Assembly (NCBI RefSeq): GCF_029968015.1
Contig: NZ_JASCIS010000059.1
Span: 1 to 44,719 of the forward strand
Length of the DNA: 44,719 bases
Direction of reading: 5' to 3'
Source: Streptomyces luteolus
GTDB taxonomy: Bacteria > Actinomycetota > Actinomycetes > Streptomycetales > Streptomycetaceae
Shown here: positions 37,438 through 44,719 of the stretch, in pieces
Layout of the letters: every line of letters begins with the position of its first letter
Position numbering within the stretch: position 1 is the stretch's first letter
The notes under the pieces: generated by a model
Databases searched by the model: none
The model's input: the letters and a program-made list of their open reading frames with translations, nothing else
What the model was told of the DNA's origin: nothing
Program-made: the position numbers and the translations under genes

Positions 37438-38136
37438 TCAATCGAACTTGAGGTCAAGGGTGAGGAGTTGGTCGATCGCGGCCTTGATCCGCAGCGCCGA
37501 GTAGCCGCGTTCGGCGCGCAGGTGGTGCAGCAGGCTCGGCGCCATCGGGGCGAGCAGCAGATGCGCGAGCACCGGCGCGTCCGCTTCCGGGCGCGCCTGC
37601 CCGACGAGCATCGCGACGTGCGTGTGCACCGTCGCGTACGGCCCCCCGCGGAACCTGGCGCCCGGATCGGCCGCCTCCGCGGCGAGGCTCACGGCGTGCT
37701 GCTCGTCGATGTGGTCGGCGAGCGCGTGCAGGAAGGCGCGCAGCCGCTTGGCGGGCGGGGCGTCCGGGCCGAGCGGGGGCGGGCCACTGAGGAAGGCCTC
37801 CTGGAGCCGCATCTCGCGGTCGTTGAGGAGGGCGATGAGCAGCTGCGCGACGGTGCCGAAGCGGCGGTAGACCGTGCCCACGCCGATGCCGCTGGCGTGC
37901 GCGACGGCGTTCATCGTGACCGCGTCCGCGCCCCGTTCCGCGACAAGTCGGGCCGCGGCGTCCAGGATCTTGCGCCGGTTCCTGGCCGCGTCCGCGCGCT
38001 CGGGAGGCGGCTGATCCACGAGCGGCAGGGCGAGGTGCGGCTGGGCGAGGTGCGGCTGGTCGGGGTGCGGCTGGTCGGGGTGCGGTGGGTCGGGTTGAGG
38101 CCGGTCGGGGTGCGGCTGGTCGGGGGTGGCGCTCAT
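37438..38136 (-). CDS. TetR-family regulator, probable wrbA repressor
   Basis: 232 residues, ATG at 38136. The N-terminus has PHPDQ repeats of about 40 residues, then a TetR HTH (RRKILDAAARLVAERGADAV, MNAVAHASGIGVGTVYRRFG). The gene is divergent from the wrbA-type flavoprotein gene, with two matching inverted repeats between them. This arrangement is usual for TetR control of a quinone reductase. Confidence 0.87.
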   Translation of the reverse strand: MSATPDQPHPDRPQPDPPHPDQPHPDQPHLAQPHLALPLVDQPPPERADAARNRRKILDAAARLVAERGADAVTMNAVAHASGIGVGTVYRRFGTVAQLLIALLNDREMRLQEAFLSGPPPLGPDAPPAKRLRAFLHALADHIDEQHAVSLAAEAADPGARFRGGPYATVHTHVAMLVGQARPEADAPVLAHLLLAPMAPSLLHHLRAERGYSALRIKAAIDQLLTLDLKFD

Positions 38137-38202
38137 GTCCTGAGCGTACGCGCGGTGCGGTGCACCGGAAAGTTATCCGGTTCCATTCCCGTACGCCCTT
38201 GC

Positions 38203-38261
38203 GAAGTGGATAGCGATCCGCTTCACTGGACTCGTACGGGAAGCGGATAACAGTCCGCTTT
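38203..38261. promoter_or_regulatory. Twin TetR operator GAAGYGGA-N6-TCCGCTTY
   Basis: GAAGTGGA-TAGCGA-TCCGCTTC at 38203-38224 and GAAGCGGA-TAACAG-TCCGCTTT at 38240-38261, 37 bases apart, in the divergent tetR-wrbA gap. A weaker related sequence GGAAAGTTATCCGGTTCC lies at about 38167. These are the probable sites of the TetR protein. Confidence 0.82.
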
Positions 38262-38329
38262 CTCTGGGTGAGCCCGCAGGGCCGCCTTCGGTGAGCCTCG
38301 CCAGGGGCCGCGAGCGAAAGGGATCCACC

Positions 38330-38929
38330 ATGAGCGCCAAGATCGCCGTCATCTACTACTCCGCCACCGGCACCGTGCACCAGCTCGCCCAGGCCATGGC
38401 CGAGGGCGCGGAGAAGGAGGGCGCCGAGGTCCGCCTGCGCCGCGTCGGCGAGCTCGCCCCGGACGCGGCGATCGACGCCAACCCGGCCTGGCGCGAGCAC
38501 GTCGACGCGACCAAGGACCAGGTGGAGGTCGCCACGCTCGACGACCTGACCTGGGCGGACGGGTACGCACTCGGCTCCCCGACCCGGTACGGCAACATCG
38601 CGTCCCAGCTCAAGCAGTTCATCGACTCGACCGGCGGGCTGTGGGCGCAGGGCGTCTTCCAGGACAAGCCCTTCACCGGTTTCAGCAGCGCGCACAACCT
38701 GCACGGCGGCAACGAGTCCACGCTCCTCGCCCTCTACAACACCGCGCACCACTGGGGTTCGCTGATCGTCTCGCCCGGCTTCACGGACGAGTCGGTGTAC
38801 GCCGCCGGCGGCAACCCCTACGGCACGGTGCACCCCGGCGCGGCCGGCCCCGTCACGGACGCCGCGCTCGACGCCGCCCGCCACCAGGGCGCCCGCCTCG
38901 CCCGCCTCACGGCCAAGGTGGCGGCGTAG
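38330..38929 (+). CDS. wrbA: WrbA-type NAD(P)H:quinone oxidoreductase
   Basis: 199 residues, ATG at 38330 with AAGGGA upstream. The flavodoxin fold is clear: IAVIYYSATGTVHQLAQAMA (FMN phosphate loop), GSPTRYGNIASQLKQFIDST and the C-terminal HLHGGNE-like SAHNLHGGNESTLLAL and GASGNPYG-like GGNPYGTVHP. It performs two-electron reduction of quinones with FMN, protecting against redox stress. Expression is likely induced through the divergent TetR gene. Confidence 0.92.
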   Translation: MSAKIAVIYYSATGTVHQLAQAMAEGAEKEGAEVRLRRVGELAPDAAIDANPAWREHVDATKDQVEVATLDDLTWADGYALGSPTRYGNIASQLKQFIDSTGGLWAQGVFQDKPFTGFSSAHNLHGGNESTLLALYNTAHHWGSLIVSPGFTDESVYAAGGNPYGTVHPGAAGPVTDAALDAARHQGARLARLTAKVAA

Positions 38930-38935
38930 GCACGC

Positions 38936-39040
38936 GCAGGGCGAGGACGTGCAGGGCAAGCACGTGCAGGGCGAGGACGTGCAGGGCGAGGACGTGCAGG
39001 GCGAGGACGTGCAGGGCAAGCACGGGCAGGGTGAGGGTGG
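38936..39040. repeat. Seven 15-bp tandem repeats GCAGGGCGAGGACGT
   Basis: Units begin at 38936, 38951, 38966, 38981, 38996, 39011 and 39026, with the variants GCAAGCACGT, GCAAGCACGG and a diverged last unit. It lies between the convergent wrbA and monooxygenase genes; no gene is present in 38930-39118. Confidence 0.85.
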
Positions 39041-39118
39041 GCAACGCCGGGGACAGGTGGCGGCGTACGGACGGTCGGGGGCGGCTGCGTAAGGACGGGC
39101 AGGTCCGGGCCCCGGGTG

Positions 39119-40585
39119 TCACGCGCGCTCGAACCGGACGCCCCGGTCCTCCACCGGTCCGTGGCGCAACAGCCGTACGTCACGCGGATAGTTCTGGTTG
39201 AGCCGCCACGGCGCCGTCGCCCCCTGCTTCGGCAGCGCGTCGAGGGAGCGCAGCACGTACCCCGCGGCCAGATCGATGAGCGGCCGCAACTCGCCGCCGT
39301 CGTCCGGGAGTCGGGGCGTGCAGCTGCGGTAGCCGTGCCGGTCCATGTGCGCGAGCAGCCGGCAGACGTACGTCGCGACGAGATCGGCCTTCAGGGTCCA
39401 GGAGGCGTTGGTGTAGCCGATGGTCAGCGCGAAGTTGGGCACGCCGGACAGCATCATCCCCTTGTACGCGACGGTGTCCGCGACCTCGATCTCCTCGCCG
39501 TCGACGGCCAGTTCCATCCCGCCGATCGCCAGCAGGTTCAGGCCCGTCGCCGTCACGACGACATCGGCCTCCAGCTCCTCGCCCGAGCCGAGCCGAACCC
39601 CGGTGGGTGTGAAACCGGCGACCGTGTCCGTCACCACGGAGGCCCGGCGCCTGCGGATCGCCGTGAACAGATCCCCGTCTGGGGCGATGCACAGGCGCTG
39701 GTCCCAGGGCCCGTACTCCGGCCGGAAGTGCGTGTCCACGTCGAACCCGCTGGGCAGTTGGCGGCGCGCGGCCCGGCGCAGCGCGCCCGCGACGAACCTC
39801 GGGGCGCGCCGGCTGAGCTGGAAGTTGGCGAGGGCGAGGAGCGCGTTCTTCCAGCGCAGCGCGCTGCCCGCGGTGCGGCGCGGCAGGAGCCGGGCCAGCG
39901 GGCGCGCGAGCATGTCGTTCGACGGCAGTGCCAGGACGTGGCTGGGCGAGCGCTGCACCATCGTCACGTGCTCCGCGGTCCCGGCGAGCGCGGGCACCAG
40001 CGTCACGGCGGTCGCGCCGCTGCCGATCACCACGATCCGCTTGCCGGTGTGGTCCAGATCGGCCGGCCAGTGCTGCGGGTGGACGAGCCGCCCGCCGTAC
40101 TCCCCGATGCCGGGGAAGTCCGGTGTGTACCCCTTGTCGTAGCGGTAGTAACCGGCGCAGACGAAGAGGAACGTGCAGGTCAGTCGCGTGACGGTGCCGT
40201 CCGTACGGCTCGCGGCCACCGTCCACCGGCCCTCGGCCGAGGACCATTCGGCCCGCGTCACCCGGTGCCCGAACCGGATCGCCCGGTCCACGCCGTAGGC
40301 CCGCGCGGTCTCCTGGATGTACGCGCGGATCGAGGCGCCGTCGACGATCGCCCGCTCTTGAGTCCACGGCCGGAACGAGTAGCCGAGCGTGTGCATGTCC
40401 GAGTCCGAGCGCACCCCGGGGTACCGGAACAGGTCCCAGGTCCCGCCGATCGCGTCCCGCCCCTCCAGCACGGCGAAGCTCTTGCCCGGAGCGCTGCGCC
40501 GCAGGTGACAGGCCGCGCCGACGCCGGAGAGGCCGGCCCCGACGATGAGGACGTCGACGTGCTCGGGCTGCGCTGCTTGCGGCAT
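39119..40585 (-). CDS. Flavin-containing (Baeyer-Villiger-type) monooxygenase
   Basis: 488 residues, ATG at 40585 with GGGAG upstream. Two Rossmann motifs are present, GAGLSGVGAA (about 16-25, FAD) and GSGATAV (NADPH), with the BVMO-like fingerprint YGGRLVHPQHWP between them (Tyr replaces the usual Phe). It would oxidise ketones or similar substrates with NADPH and O2. The gene lies 59 bases downstream of the EamA exporter gene on the same strand, so they may share a transcript. The longer open frame to 41416 is a frame shadow of that exporter. Confidence 0.88.
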   Translation of the reverse strand: MPQAAQPEHVDVLIVGAGLSGVGAACHLRRSAPGKSFAVLEGRDAIGGTWDLFRYPGVRSDSDMHTLGYSFRPWTQERAIVDGASIRAYIQETARAYGVDRAIRFGHRVTRAEWSSAEGRWTVAASRTDGTVTRLTCTFLFVCAGYYRYDKGYTPDFPGIGEYGGRLVHPQHWPADLDHTGKRIVVIGSGATAVTLVPALAGTAEHVTMVQRSPSHVLALPSNDMLARPLARLLPRRTAGSALRWKNALLALANFQLSRRAPRFVAGALRRAARRQLPSGFDVDTHFRPEYGPWDQRLCIAPDGDLFTAIRRRRASVVTDTVAGFTPTGVRLGSGEELEADVVVTATGLNLLAIGGMELAVDGEEIEVADTVAYKGMMLSGVPNFALTIGYTNASWTLKADLVATYVCRLLAHMDRHGYRSCTPRLPDDGGELRPLIDLAAGYVLRSLDALPKQGATAPWRLNQNYPRDVRLLRHGPVEDRGVRFERA

Positions 40586-40644
40586 CTCGTCTCCCGGCCG
40601 GAAGGGGGTGGGACGCCAGTTCACCGGGTCGACGGGCGCTTGCG

Positions 40645-41712
40645 CTACCCCTTGTCCGGCTGGGCGCCGGGCTCGCGGTCGAGTTCGGCCACGTCCGCCT
40701 CCGCCGTCCGGACCACGTCCTTGGTACGCGTACGCCGCCCCGATCCCGTCCGTACCGCCCCGATGCTCGCCGTGACCACAAGCGCGATGGCCAGCCACTG
40801 CGTGAGCGCCAACCGCTGCCCGAGGACGAGGAGTCCGGCCAGGGCGGCGACCGCGGGCGCGAGGCTCATCAGGACGGCGAAGGTCGACGCGGGCAGCCGG
40901 CGCAGCGCGAACAGCTCCAGGGAGTACGGCAGTCCGGACGCCAGCGCGGCGAGCGCGAGCCCGAGCGCCAGCGTCGACGGCACGATCAGGGCCGCGCCCG
41001 CGCTCGCCACCCCGATCGGCAGGCTGACCAGGGCCGCCACGCTCATCGCGAGCGCGAGCCCGTCCGCCCGCGGGAACCGCGCCCCGGCACGCGCGCTCAT
41101 CAGGATGTACGCGGCCCACATCGCACCGGCGCCGAGCGCGAACCCGACACCCGCCAGGTTCAGCTGGCCGAAGCCGCCCTCGCCGAGCAGGAACACCCCG
41201 ACCAGCGCGAGCGCCGCCCACAGCAGGCTGGCGAGCCGCCGCGAAGTGAACACGGACAGCGCGAGTGGACCGAGGACCTCCAGCGTCACCGCCGGGCCCA
41301 GCGGGATCCGCTCGATGGACTGGTAGAACAGCGTGTTCATCCCGCAGAGCGCGAGGCCGAAGCCGCACACCACGGCCCAGTCCGACCGCCCGTGCCCGCG
41401 CAGCCGCGGCCGGCACACGACCAGCAGCAGCACGGCCGAGAGCACGAGCCGCAGCGTGACGATCCCGAGGGCACCGGCCCGCGGGAACAGCAGCGCGGCG
41501 ACCGCCGAGCCGAACTGCGTGGACAGCGCCCCGGCCACCACGAGCCCCACCCCGACCAGCCGTCCGGGACCTCCCGACGAAGCGAGACCTCCCGACGAAG
41601 CCGGACCTCCCGACGAAGCTGGGCCTCCCGATGATGCGGGACCTGTCGCCGTGGCGGGACCTGTCGCCGTGGCGGCGGACGGGGCAGCGGAGTGCGAGGC
41701 GGTCGTCGTCAT
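40645..41712 (-). CDS. EamA-family (RhtA-like) exporter
   Basis: 355 residues from the ATG at 41712 with GGAGG upstream. The N-terminus has ASSGGP repeats (residues about 25-48). Ten hydrophobic segments in two EamA halves follow (FGSAVAALLFPRAGALGIVT, PLGPAVTLEVLGPLALSVFT, LMSLAPAVAALAGLLVLGQR), a pattern of RhtA-type threonine/homoserine and drug-metabolite exporters. Divergent from the LysR gene, which probably controls it. Confidence 0.88.
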   Translation of the reverse strand: MTTTASHSAAPSAATATGPATATGPASSGGPASSGGPASSGGLASSGGPGRLVGVGLVVAGALSTQFGSAVAALLFPRAGALGIVTLRLVLSAVLLLVVCRPRLRGHGRSDWAVVCGFGLALCGMNTLFYQSIERIPLGPAVTLEVLGPLALSVFTSRRLASLLWAALALVGVFLLGEGGFGQLNLAGVGFALGAGAMWAAYILMSARAGARFPRADGLALAMSVAALVSLPIGVASAGAALIVPSTLALGLALAALASGLPYSLELFALRRLPASTFAVLMSLAPAVAALAGLLVLGQRLALTQWLAIALVVTASIGAVRTGSGRRTRTKDVVRTAEADVAELDREPGAQPDKG

Positions 41713-41841
41713 GCCCTCCACGCTACGGAGCGCCCCGTTCCAGGTGAAATGCACAACAGCCGGTGGTTATGCTCGACACGCATGACCGTGCCCACGTCCT
41801 GTGAGACGGGCACGCTGGTGAGAGGAGAGGGCGGGAAGACG

Positions 41842-42693
41842 ATGGCCGTAGAACTGCGCCACCTGCGCTGCTTCCTCGCGATCGCCGAAGCGGGCACGAT
41901 CACGCGCGCCGCGGCCCGCCTCCACATGAGCCAGCCCGCGCTCTCCCGCACCCTGCGTGCCCTCGAGGAACACCTCGGCGCACGGCTCGTCGACCGCTCG
42001 ACGCACCACCTCGAACTCACCCCGGAAGGCCGGGTGTTCCGCGACCGCGCGGCCGCCGCCGTCGCCGCCGTGGACGCCGCGCTCGATCCCGGCGCCCTGG
42101 CCTCCTGGCCGCTGCGCCTCGGCCACACCGGCCCCGCGCTCGGCGAGCACACCTCGGAACTCCTGCGCCGCTGGGACCGGCGGCACCCCGAGACGCCCCT
42201 TGAGCTGCTCCGTATCGACGACCGCACGGCCGGGCTCACCCAGGGCAGGTCGGACGCCGCCCTGCTGCGCGCGCCGTTCCTCGCCCCCGGATTCGTCAGC
42301 GAGACGCTGCTCACCGAGCGCCGGGTCGCCGTCATGGCCGCCGACAGCCGGCTCGCCGCGTGCGCCGAGCTGACCCTTGCGGATCTCGCGGACCAGCCGG
42401 TCGCGATCAACACCGTCTCCGGCATCACGAACCTCGACCTGTGGCCCGCCACCCGGCGGCCCACGTCCGTGGTGTCGGTGACCAACACGGACGACTGGCA
42501 CGCCGCGATCGCCGCGGGCCGCGCCATCGGCGTCACCCCCGAATCCACTCCCCGTATGAACGCGCACCCCGCCGTCGCCTACCGCCCCCTCGTCGACGCC
42601 CCCGACGTACCGGTCCTGCTCGCCTGGCGCGAACACGGCGGCCATCCGGCGATCCCGGATCTGGTGGCGCTGGCCCGCGAAACGGTCGCTTGA
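41842..42693 (+). CDS. LysR-family regulator
   Basis: 283 residues, ATG at 41842 with GGAGAGGGCGGG upstream. The N-terminal HTH (LRHLRCFLAIAEAGTITRAA, MSQPALSRTLRALEEHLGAR) is followed by the periplasmic-binding-like co-inducer domain. The C-terminal domain is of the LysR 'substrate-binding' type but short. Divergent from the EamA exporter with the GTGAAATGC...GGTTATGC region in the 129-base gap as the likely binding zone. Confidence 0.9.
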   Translation: MAVELRHLRCFLAIAEAGTITRAAARLHMSQPALSRTLRALEEHLGARLVDRSTHHLELTPEGRVFRDRAAAAVAAVDAALDPGALASWPLRLGHTGPALGEHTSELLRRWDRRHPETPLELLRIDDRTAGLTQGRSDAALLRAPFLAPGFVSETLLTERRVAVMAADSRLAACAELTLADLADQPVAINTVSGITNLDLWPATRRPTSVVSVTNTDDWHAAIAAGRAIGVTPESTPRMNAHPAVAYRPLVDAPDVPVLLAWREHGGHPAIPDLVALARETVA

Positions 42694-42707
42694 CAGGGGC
42701 TCTCCGC

Positions 42708-43124
42708 TCAGCTCTGCGGTTCGCCGATGTCGACCATCCACGGAACGCCGAACTTGTCCGTGCACATGCCGAAGACGTCCCCCCACATCTGCTTCTCCAG
42801 GGGCACGCTCACGGCACCGTCGGCGGAGAGCTTCTCCCAGTACCCGCGCAGCTCGGCGTCGTCGTCACCGCTGAGGCTCACCGAGAAGTTGCTGCCCGAC
42901 TTGAACTCCATGCCGGGCGGGGTGTCCGCGCCCATCAGCGTGAAGCCGGTCGGGGTCTCCAGCATGCCGTGCATGATCTGGTCGGCCTCGGCGCCGCCGG
43001 CCGTGCCGCCGAAATCACCGAAGGTGTGCAGCGAGAGCTCGCCGCCGAAGACCTCCTTGTAGAACTCCAGGGCCTGCCGGGCGTCACCGTCGAAGCTGAG
43101 GTACGGGTTGAGGCGCGAAGCCAT
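42708..43124 (-). CDS. VOC-superfamily (PhnB/3-demethylubiquinone methyltransferase-like) protein
   Basis: 138 residues, ATG at 43124 with a perfect AGGAGGT eight bases upstream. Paired beta-alpha-beta units of the vicinal-oxygen-chelate fold: NPYLSFDGDARQALEFYKEV and MGADTPPG, then VPLEKQMWGDVFGMCTDKFG and WMVDIG. Family members bind metal and act on glyoxalase-type or antibiotic substrates; most are unassigned. Intact. The gap to the next gene (43125-43310) has short GGCTCATGCGGC-like repeats and no gene. Confidence 0.88.
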   Translation of the reverse strand: MASRLNPYLSFDGDARQALEFYKEVFGGELSLHTFGDFGGTAGGAEADQIMHGMLETPTGFTLMGADTPPGMEFKSGSNFSVSLSGDDDAELRGYWEKLSADGAVSVPLEKQMWGDVFGMCTDKFGVPWMVDIGEPQS

Positions 43125-43310
43125 GAGAACCTCCTGAAACAGGATCAATCGGGATCAAGCCGCTGATGACTTCAGGCTAGTCGCGCCCACTGACAACGGC
43201 TCCTCGGCACAGCTCGGGCGGCTGGGGGCAGCTCGTGCGGCTGGGCAGCTCATGCGGCTCGGGCCCTCACCCGGTTCACCCGCTCACACGGCGCACGCGG
43301 CGCACACGGC

Positions 43311-43634
43311 TCATGGCGCGCACGCGGCTGACGCGGCCGTGAGCGCCACCGTGACCGCCCAGCCCACATAGCCGACGTTTACCGCGAGCCGCGCCACCAC
43401 CCCGGCCGGCCGCCACAGCACGCCCGGCCGACCGCGGTGCACGGACCGCAGCGCGTCGAGATGCGGCAAGAGATACACGACGAACAGCCCGGCGGCCGCC
43501 CACACCAGGGCCCCCCGGCTCGCAGGCAGCAGCACGAGCGCCCCCACGAACACCTCCACCACCCCGGACGCCCCCACCAGCAGCCCACCCCGCCGCCCGA
43601 GCCAGTCCGGCACAAGCGACCGGAAGTAGTCCAT
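43311..43634 (-). CDS. DoxX-like small membrane protein
   Basis: 107 residues, ATG at 43634. Four hydrophobic segments (GLLVGASGVVEVFVGALVLL, LVWAAAGLFVVYLLPHL, and the C-terminal VNVGYVGWAVTVALTAASA) fit the DoxX/DUF4870-like family of four-helix membrane proteins. Divergent from the AraC pseudogene, 6 bases apart. Confidence 0.72.
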   Translation of the reverse strand: MDYFRSLVPDWLGRRGGLLVGASGVVEVFVGALVLLPASRGALVWAAAGLFVVYLLPHLDALRSVHRGRPGVLWRPAGVVARLAVNVGYVGWAVTVALTAASAACAP

Positions 43635-43640
43635 GACGCG

Positions 43641-44150
43641 ATGGTCGACTCAACCCGCACCTGGACGCTTGAACAGAACGATCGGCACCGGACGTTCGCG
43701 ACCGGCCCCGAGGCGAGCCTGTTCGCCGAGTCCGGGCCGTTCGCCGTCACCCGCCACCGCCACCGCCACCCGGCCTGGAAGCTGGTCCTCCCGACCTCCG
43801 GCCACGCCGTACGACGACTACTCGTGGCCCTCGGTCCGGTCGACCCGGCGCGGTCCCGCCCGACCTGACCGCCGCCCACACCGAACTCCTGGCCCTGCTG
43901 CGCACGCACACCGGAACGGCACCCACCCTGGACGCGCGCGTGCTGCACGCTGCGCGCGAGGCCACCCGCCCCACCTCGCACGCACCCCTGGACGAGATCG
44001 CCGCCGACGTCGCCCTGTCCCCACCCCGACTACGCACCCTGGTCCGGGAATCGGTGGGCATCCCCTGGTCCTCCTGCGCCGCTGGTCCCGCCTCCGGGAG
44101 GCGATCACGCCCCTCCCGCACACCTCCCCGGCCACGGCGGAGTTGACGAC
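43641..44150 (+). pseudogene. AraC-family regulator, broken by deletion and frameshift
   Basis: The frame begins MVDSTRTWTLEQNDRHRTFA, continues RHRHRHPAWKLVLPTSGHA (a cupin-type AraC N-terminus) and then jumps to VRRLLVALGPVD and a TGA at 43868, so the middle of the sensor domain is deleted. In a second frame (from about 43860) follow DLTAAHTELLALLRTHTG and EIAADVALSPPRLRTLVRES (first HTH). After VGIP one base is missing, so WSSCAAG is read instead of LVLLRRW; the third frame shows LLRRWSRLREAI. The second HTH is absent. Non-functional. Confidence 0.85.
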
Positions 44151-44219
44151 GGAACAGGGAAGAGCGGGAGAAGGACGGCCTGTACGGCGGGAGGTCCGGC
44201 CGACCTGGCGGCGGACAAC

Positions 44220-44257
44220 GTCGAAGGGCCCCACCGCGAACGGTGGGGCCCTTCGAC
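44220..44257 (-). terminator. Strong terminator of the tRNA-Ser(GGA) locus
   Basis: A perfect 17-bp stem (44220-44236 with 44241-44257) with loop CGAA lies 20 bases downstream of the tRNA remnant on the minus strand, as expected for the chromosomal terminator of the tRNA. Confidence 0.82.
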
Positions 44258-44276
44258 TTCGTGCCCGGTGAGGCAT

Positions 44277-44333
44277 TGGCGGAGGATACGAGATTCGAAC
44301 TCGTGAGGGGTTGCCCCCAACACGCTTTCCAAG
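44277..44333 (-). other. Attachment site: 3' half of tRNA-Ser(GGA)
   Basis: On the minus strand the sequence runs from the anticodon loop CTTGGAA (anticodon GGA) through the anticodon strand GCGTG, the long variable arm (TTGGGGGCAACCCCT), the T arm ACGAG-TTCGAAT-CTCGT and acceptor strand ATCCTCC-G, with encoded CCA ending at 44277. No matching 5' half (GGAGGAT) precedes it; the DNA to the right is different. This is the duplicated core of an integrated element lying to the right. Confidence 0.88.
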
Positions 44334-44428
44334 TCTTCGTCTGGGGATCCGGAGGGAGCCGTGGACGTCCTGACCTGCGGTGGAGCGTTCGGCGTGGCTT
44401 GGTCTGTACGGTGCTGGACGGGGGTGAA

Positions 44429-44447
44429 TGAGACCGGAACTGAGACC
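44429..44447. repeat. Direct repeat TGAGACC x2
   Basis: TGAGACC at 44429-44435 and 44441-44447 with the spacer GGAAC, about 95 bases from the attachment core. A possible arm-type recombinase binding site. Confidence 0.45.
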
Positions 44448-44494
44448 AGGCTGTGCTGGCCAGCCGCGACCACTGTGCACGGGGAACGGACCGG

Positions 44495-44719
44495 TTAGGT
44501 GAGCGTGGAATCTGGCTTCTGGAGCGCTTGTCCCGTGATGGCCGAGATGCGTCCGAGGTGCTCTCGCGGCCGGGCGAGCTCCGTGGCCTGCTGCCGGACG
44601 GCCACGACGTCCCGCAGAGCGGTGGCAACGGTTTCCTGCGGGGCGCAGGTGCCCAGTAGCTGGGCGGCGCGACGGAGCAGAACCTTGTCCACATCAACCG
44701 AGCAGTTCGGCTCAGGTTT
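44495..44719 (-). CDS. VapB-like antitoxin, 5' end beyond the window
   Basis: The frame is open to the right edge and ends at 44495. The visible part (PEPNCSVDVDKVLLRRAAQL, then LGTCAPQETVATALRDVVAV) has the ribbon-helix-helix pattern of VapB antitoxins (DVD..LL..AA..LGT..K.ETV..ALR). The C-terminal tail is longer than usual and ends KPDSTLT. No VapC-type PIN toxin gene follows before the attachment site, which leaves only about 150 bases, so it is orphaned or its toxin lies elsewhere. A GTG at 44692 is an internal start candidate. Confidence 0.6.
   Translation of the reverse strand, partial: KPEPNCSVDVDKVLLRRAAQLLGTCAPQETVATALRDVVAVRQQATELARPREHLGRISAITGQALQKPDSTLT

Larger units (their letters stand above)
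44334..44719. mobile_element. Left end of a second integrated element (tRNA-Ser(GGA) site)
   Basis: The sequence right of the tRNA-Ser remnant is not tRNA. It contains two direct TGAGACC repeats (44429-44435, 44441-44447) of the kind seen near attachment sites and a VapB-like antitoxin frame at the edge. The integrase is not visible; it may lie at the far end or further right. Confidence 0.7.

Noticed and set aside
39116..41326. 736-codon plus-strand frame opposite the monooxygenase and exporter genes
   Set aside because: Antisense shadow with no domain; the minus-strand products carry complete family motifs.

Overview
This window is high-GC actinobacterial DNA, almost certainly Streptomyces. 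The evidence is very G/C-rich third codon positions, frequent GTG starts with GGAGG-type ribosome sites, four-base stop/start overlaps, and a gene order I recognise from Streptomyces chromosomes: paired sigma factors sigN-sigF, tRNA-Ser, tadA, upp, a HerA-like ATPase. It holds a chromosomal core (about 12.45-44.28 kb) between the ends of two integrated elements.

Region 1 (1-12451) is the right-hand part of an actinomycete integrative and conjugative element (AICE). From the left edge it has a partial excisionase; an 11-copy array of the octamer GGTAGCGG; a replication operon read leftward (primase-polymerase, small Cys/His protein, DUF3631 ATPase); a Cys-rich 54-residue protein; a membrane protein; an FtsK/SpoIIIE-type DNA translocase (Tra); and a tightly coupled run of eight small genes (zinc-ribbon, coiled-coil, SpdB-like, Pycsar-effector-like and DUF6284-like proteins). 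A 700-base control region with twin palindromes separates these from an XRE/TPR regulator and a GntR-Nudix fusion protein that looks like a joined repressor and immunity factor. The element stops at 12451 in a copy of the 3' half of tRNA-Arg(ACG). The integrase and the intact tRNA must lie left of the window.

Region 2 (12.45-24.9 kb) is chromosomal: DUF2797 protein, ABM-domain protein, amidohydrolase, and an OmpR-type response regulator whose histidine kinase is destroyed. A deletion scar joins a kinase N-terminus to an internally deleted glycosyltransferase. Next come an MFS pump with its TetR regulator and a strong inverted-repeat operator, then a MarR-regulated MFS pump carrying three C-terminal beta-sandwich domains, with a YceI-type lipocalin-like protein that shares one such domain. 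A small membrane protein and a lipoprotein follow.

Region 3 (24.9-34.5 kb) is conserved core: sigN and sigF, a small membrane protein, a non-coding stretch with C-rich-loop hairpins, tRNA-Ser(CGA), tadA and its associated acidic protein, upp, a LytR C-terminal-type protein, a ParB-like small protein, a HerA-like ATPase and two small proteins.

Region 4 (34.5-44.28 kb) holds variable metabolism and regulation: GarR-type reductase, HhH-GPD protein with TetR, MarR and TetR divergent from wrbA, a flavin monooxygenase and EamA exporter divergent from a LysR regulator, a VOC/PhnB-like protein, DoxX-like protein and an AraC pseudogene. At 44277-44333 is the 3' half of tRNA-Ser(GGA), which marks the end of a second integrated element; its last stretch encodes a VapB-like antitoxin running off the edge. 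Minisatellite-like tandem repeats are common between genes, and the two deletion-scarred loci lie within about 4 kb of an element boundary.
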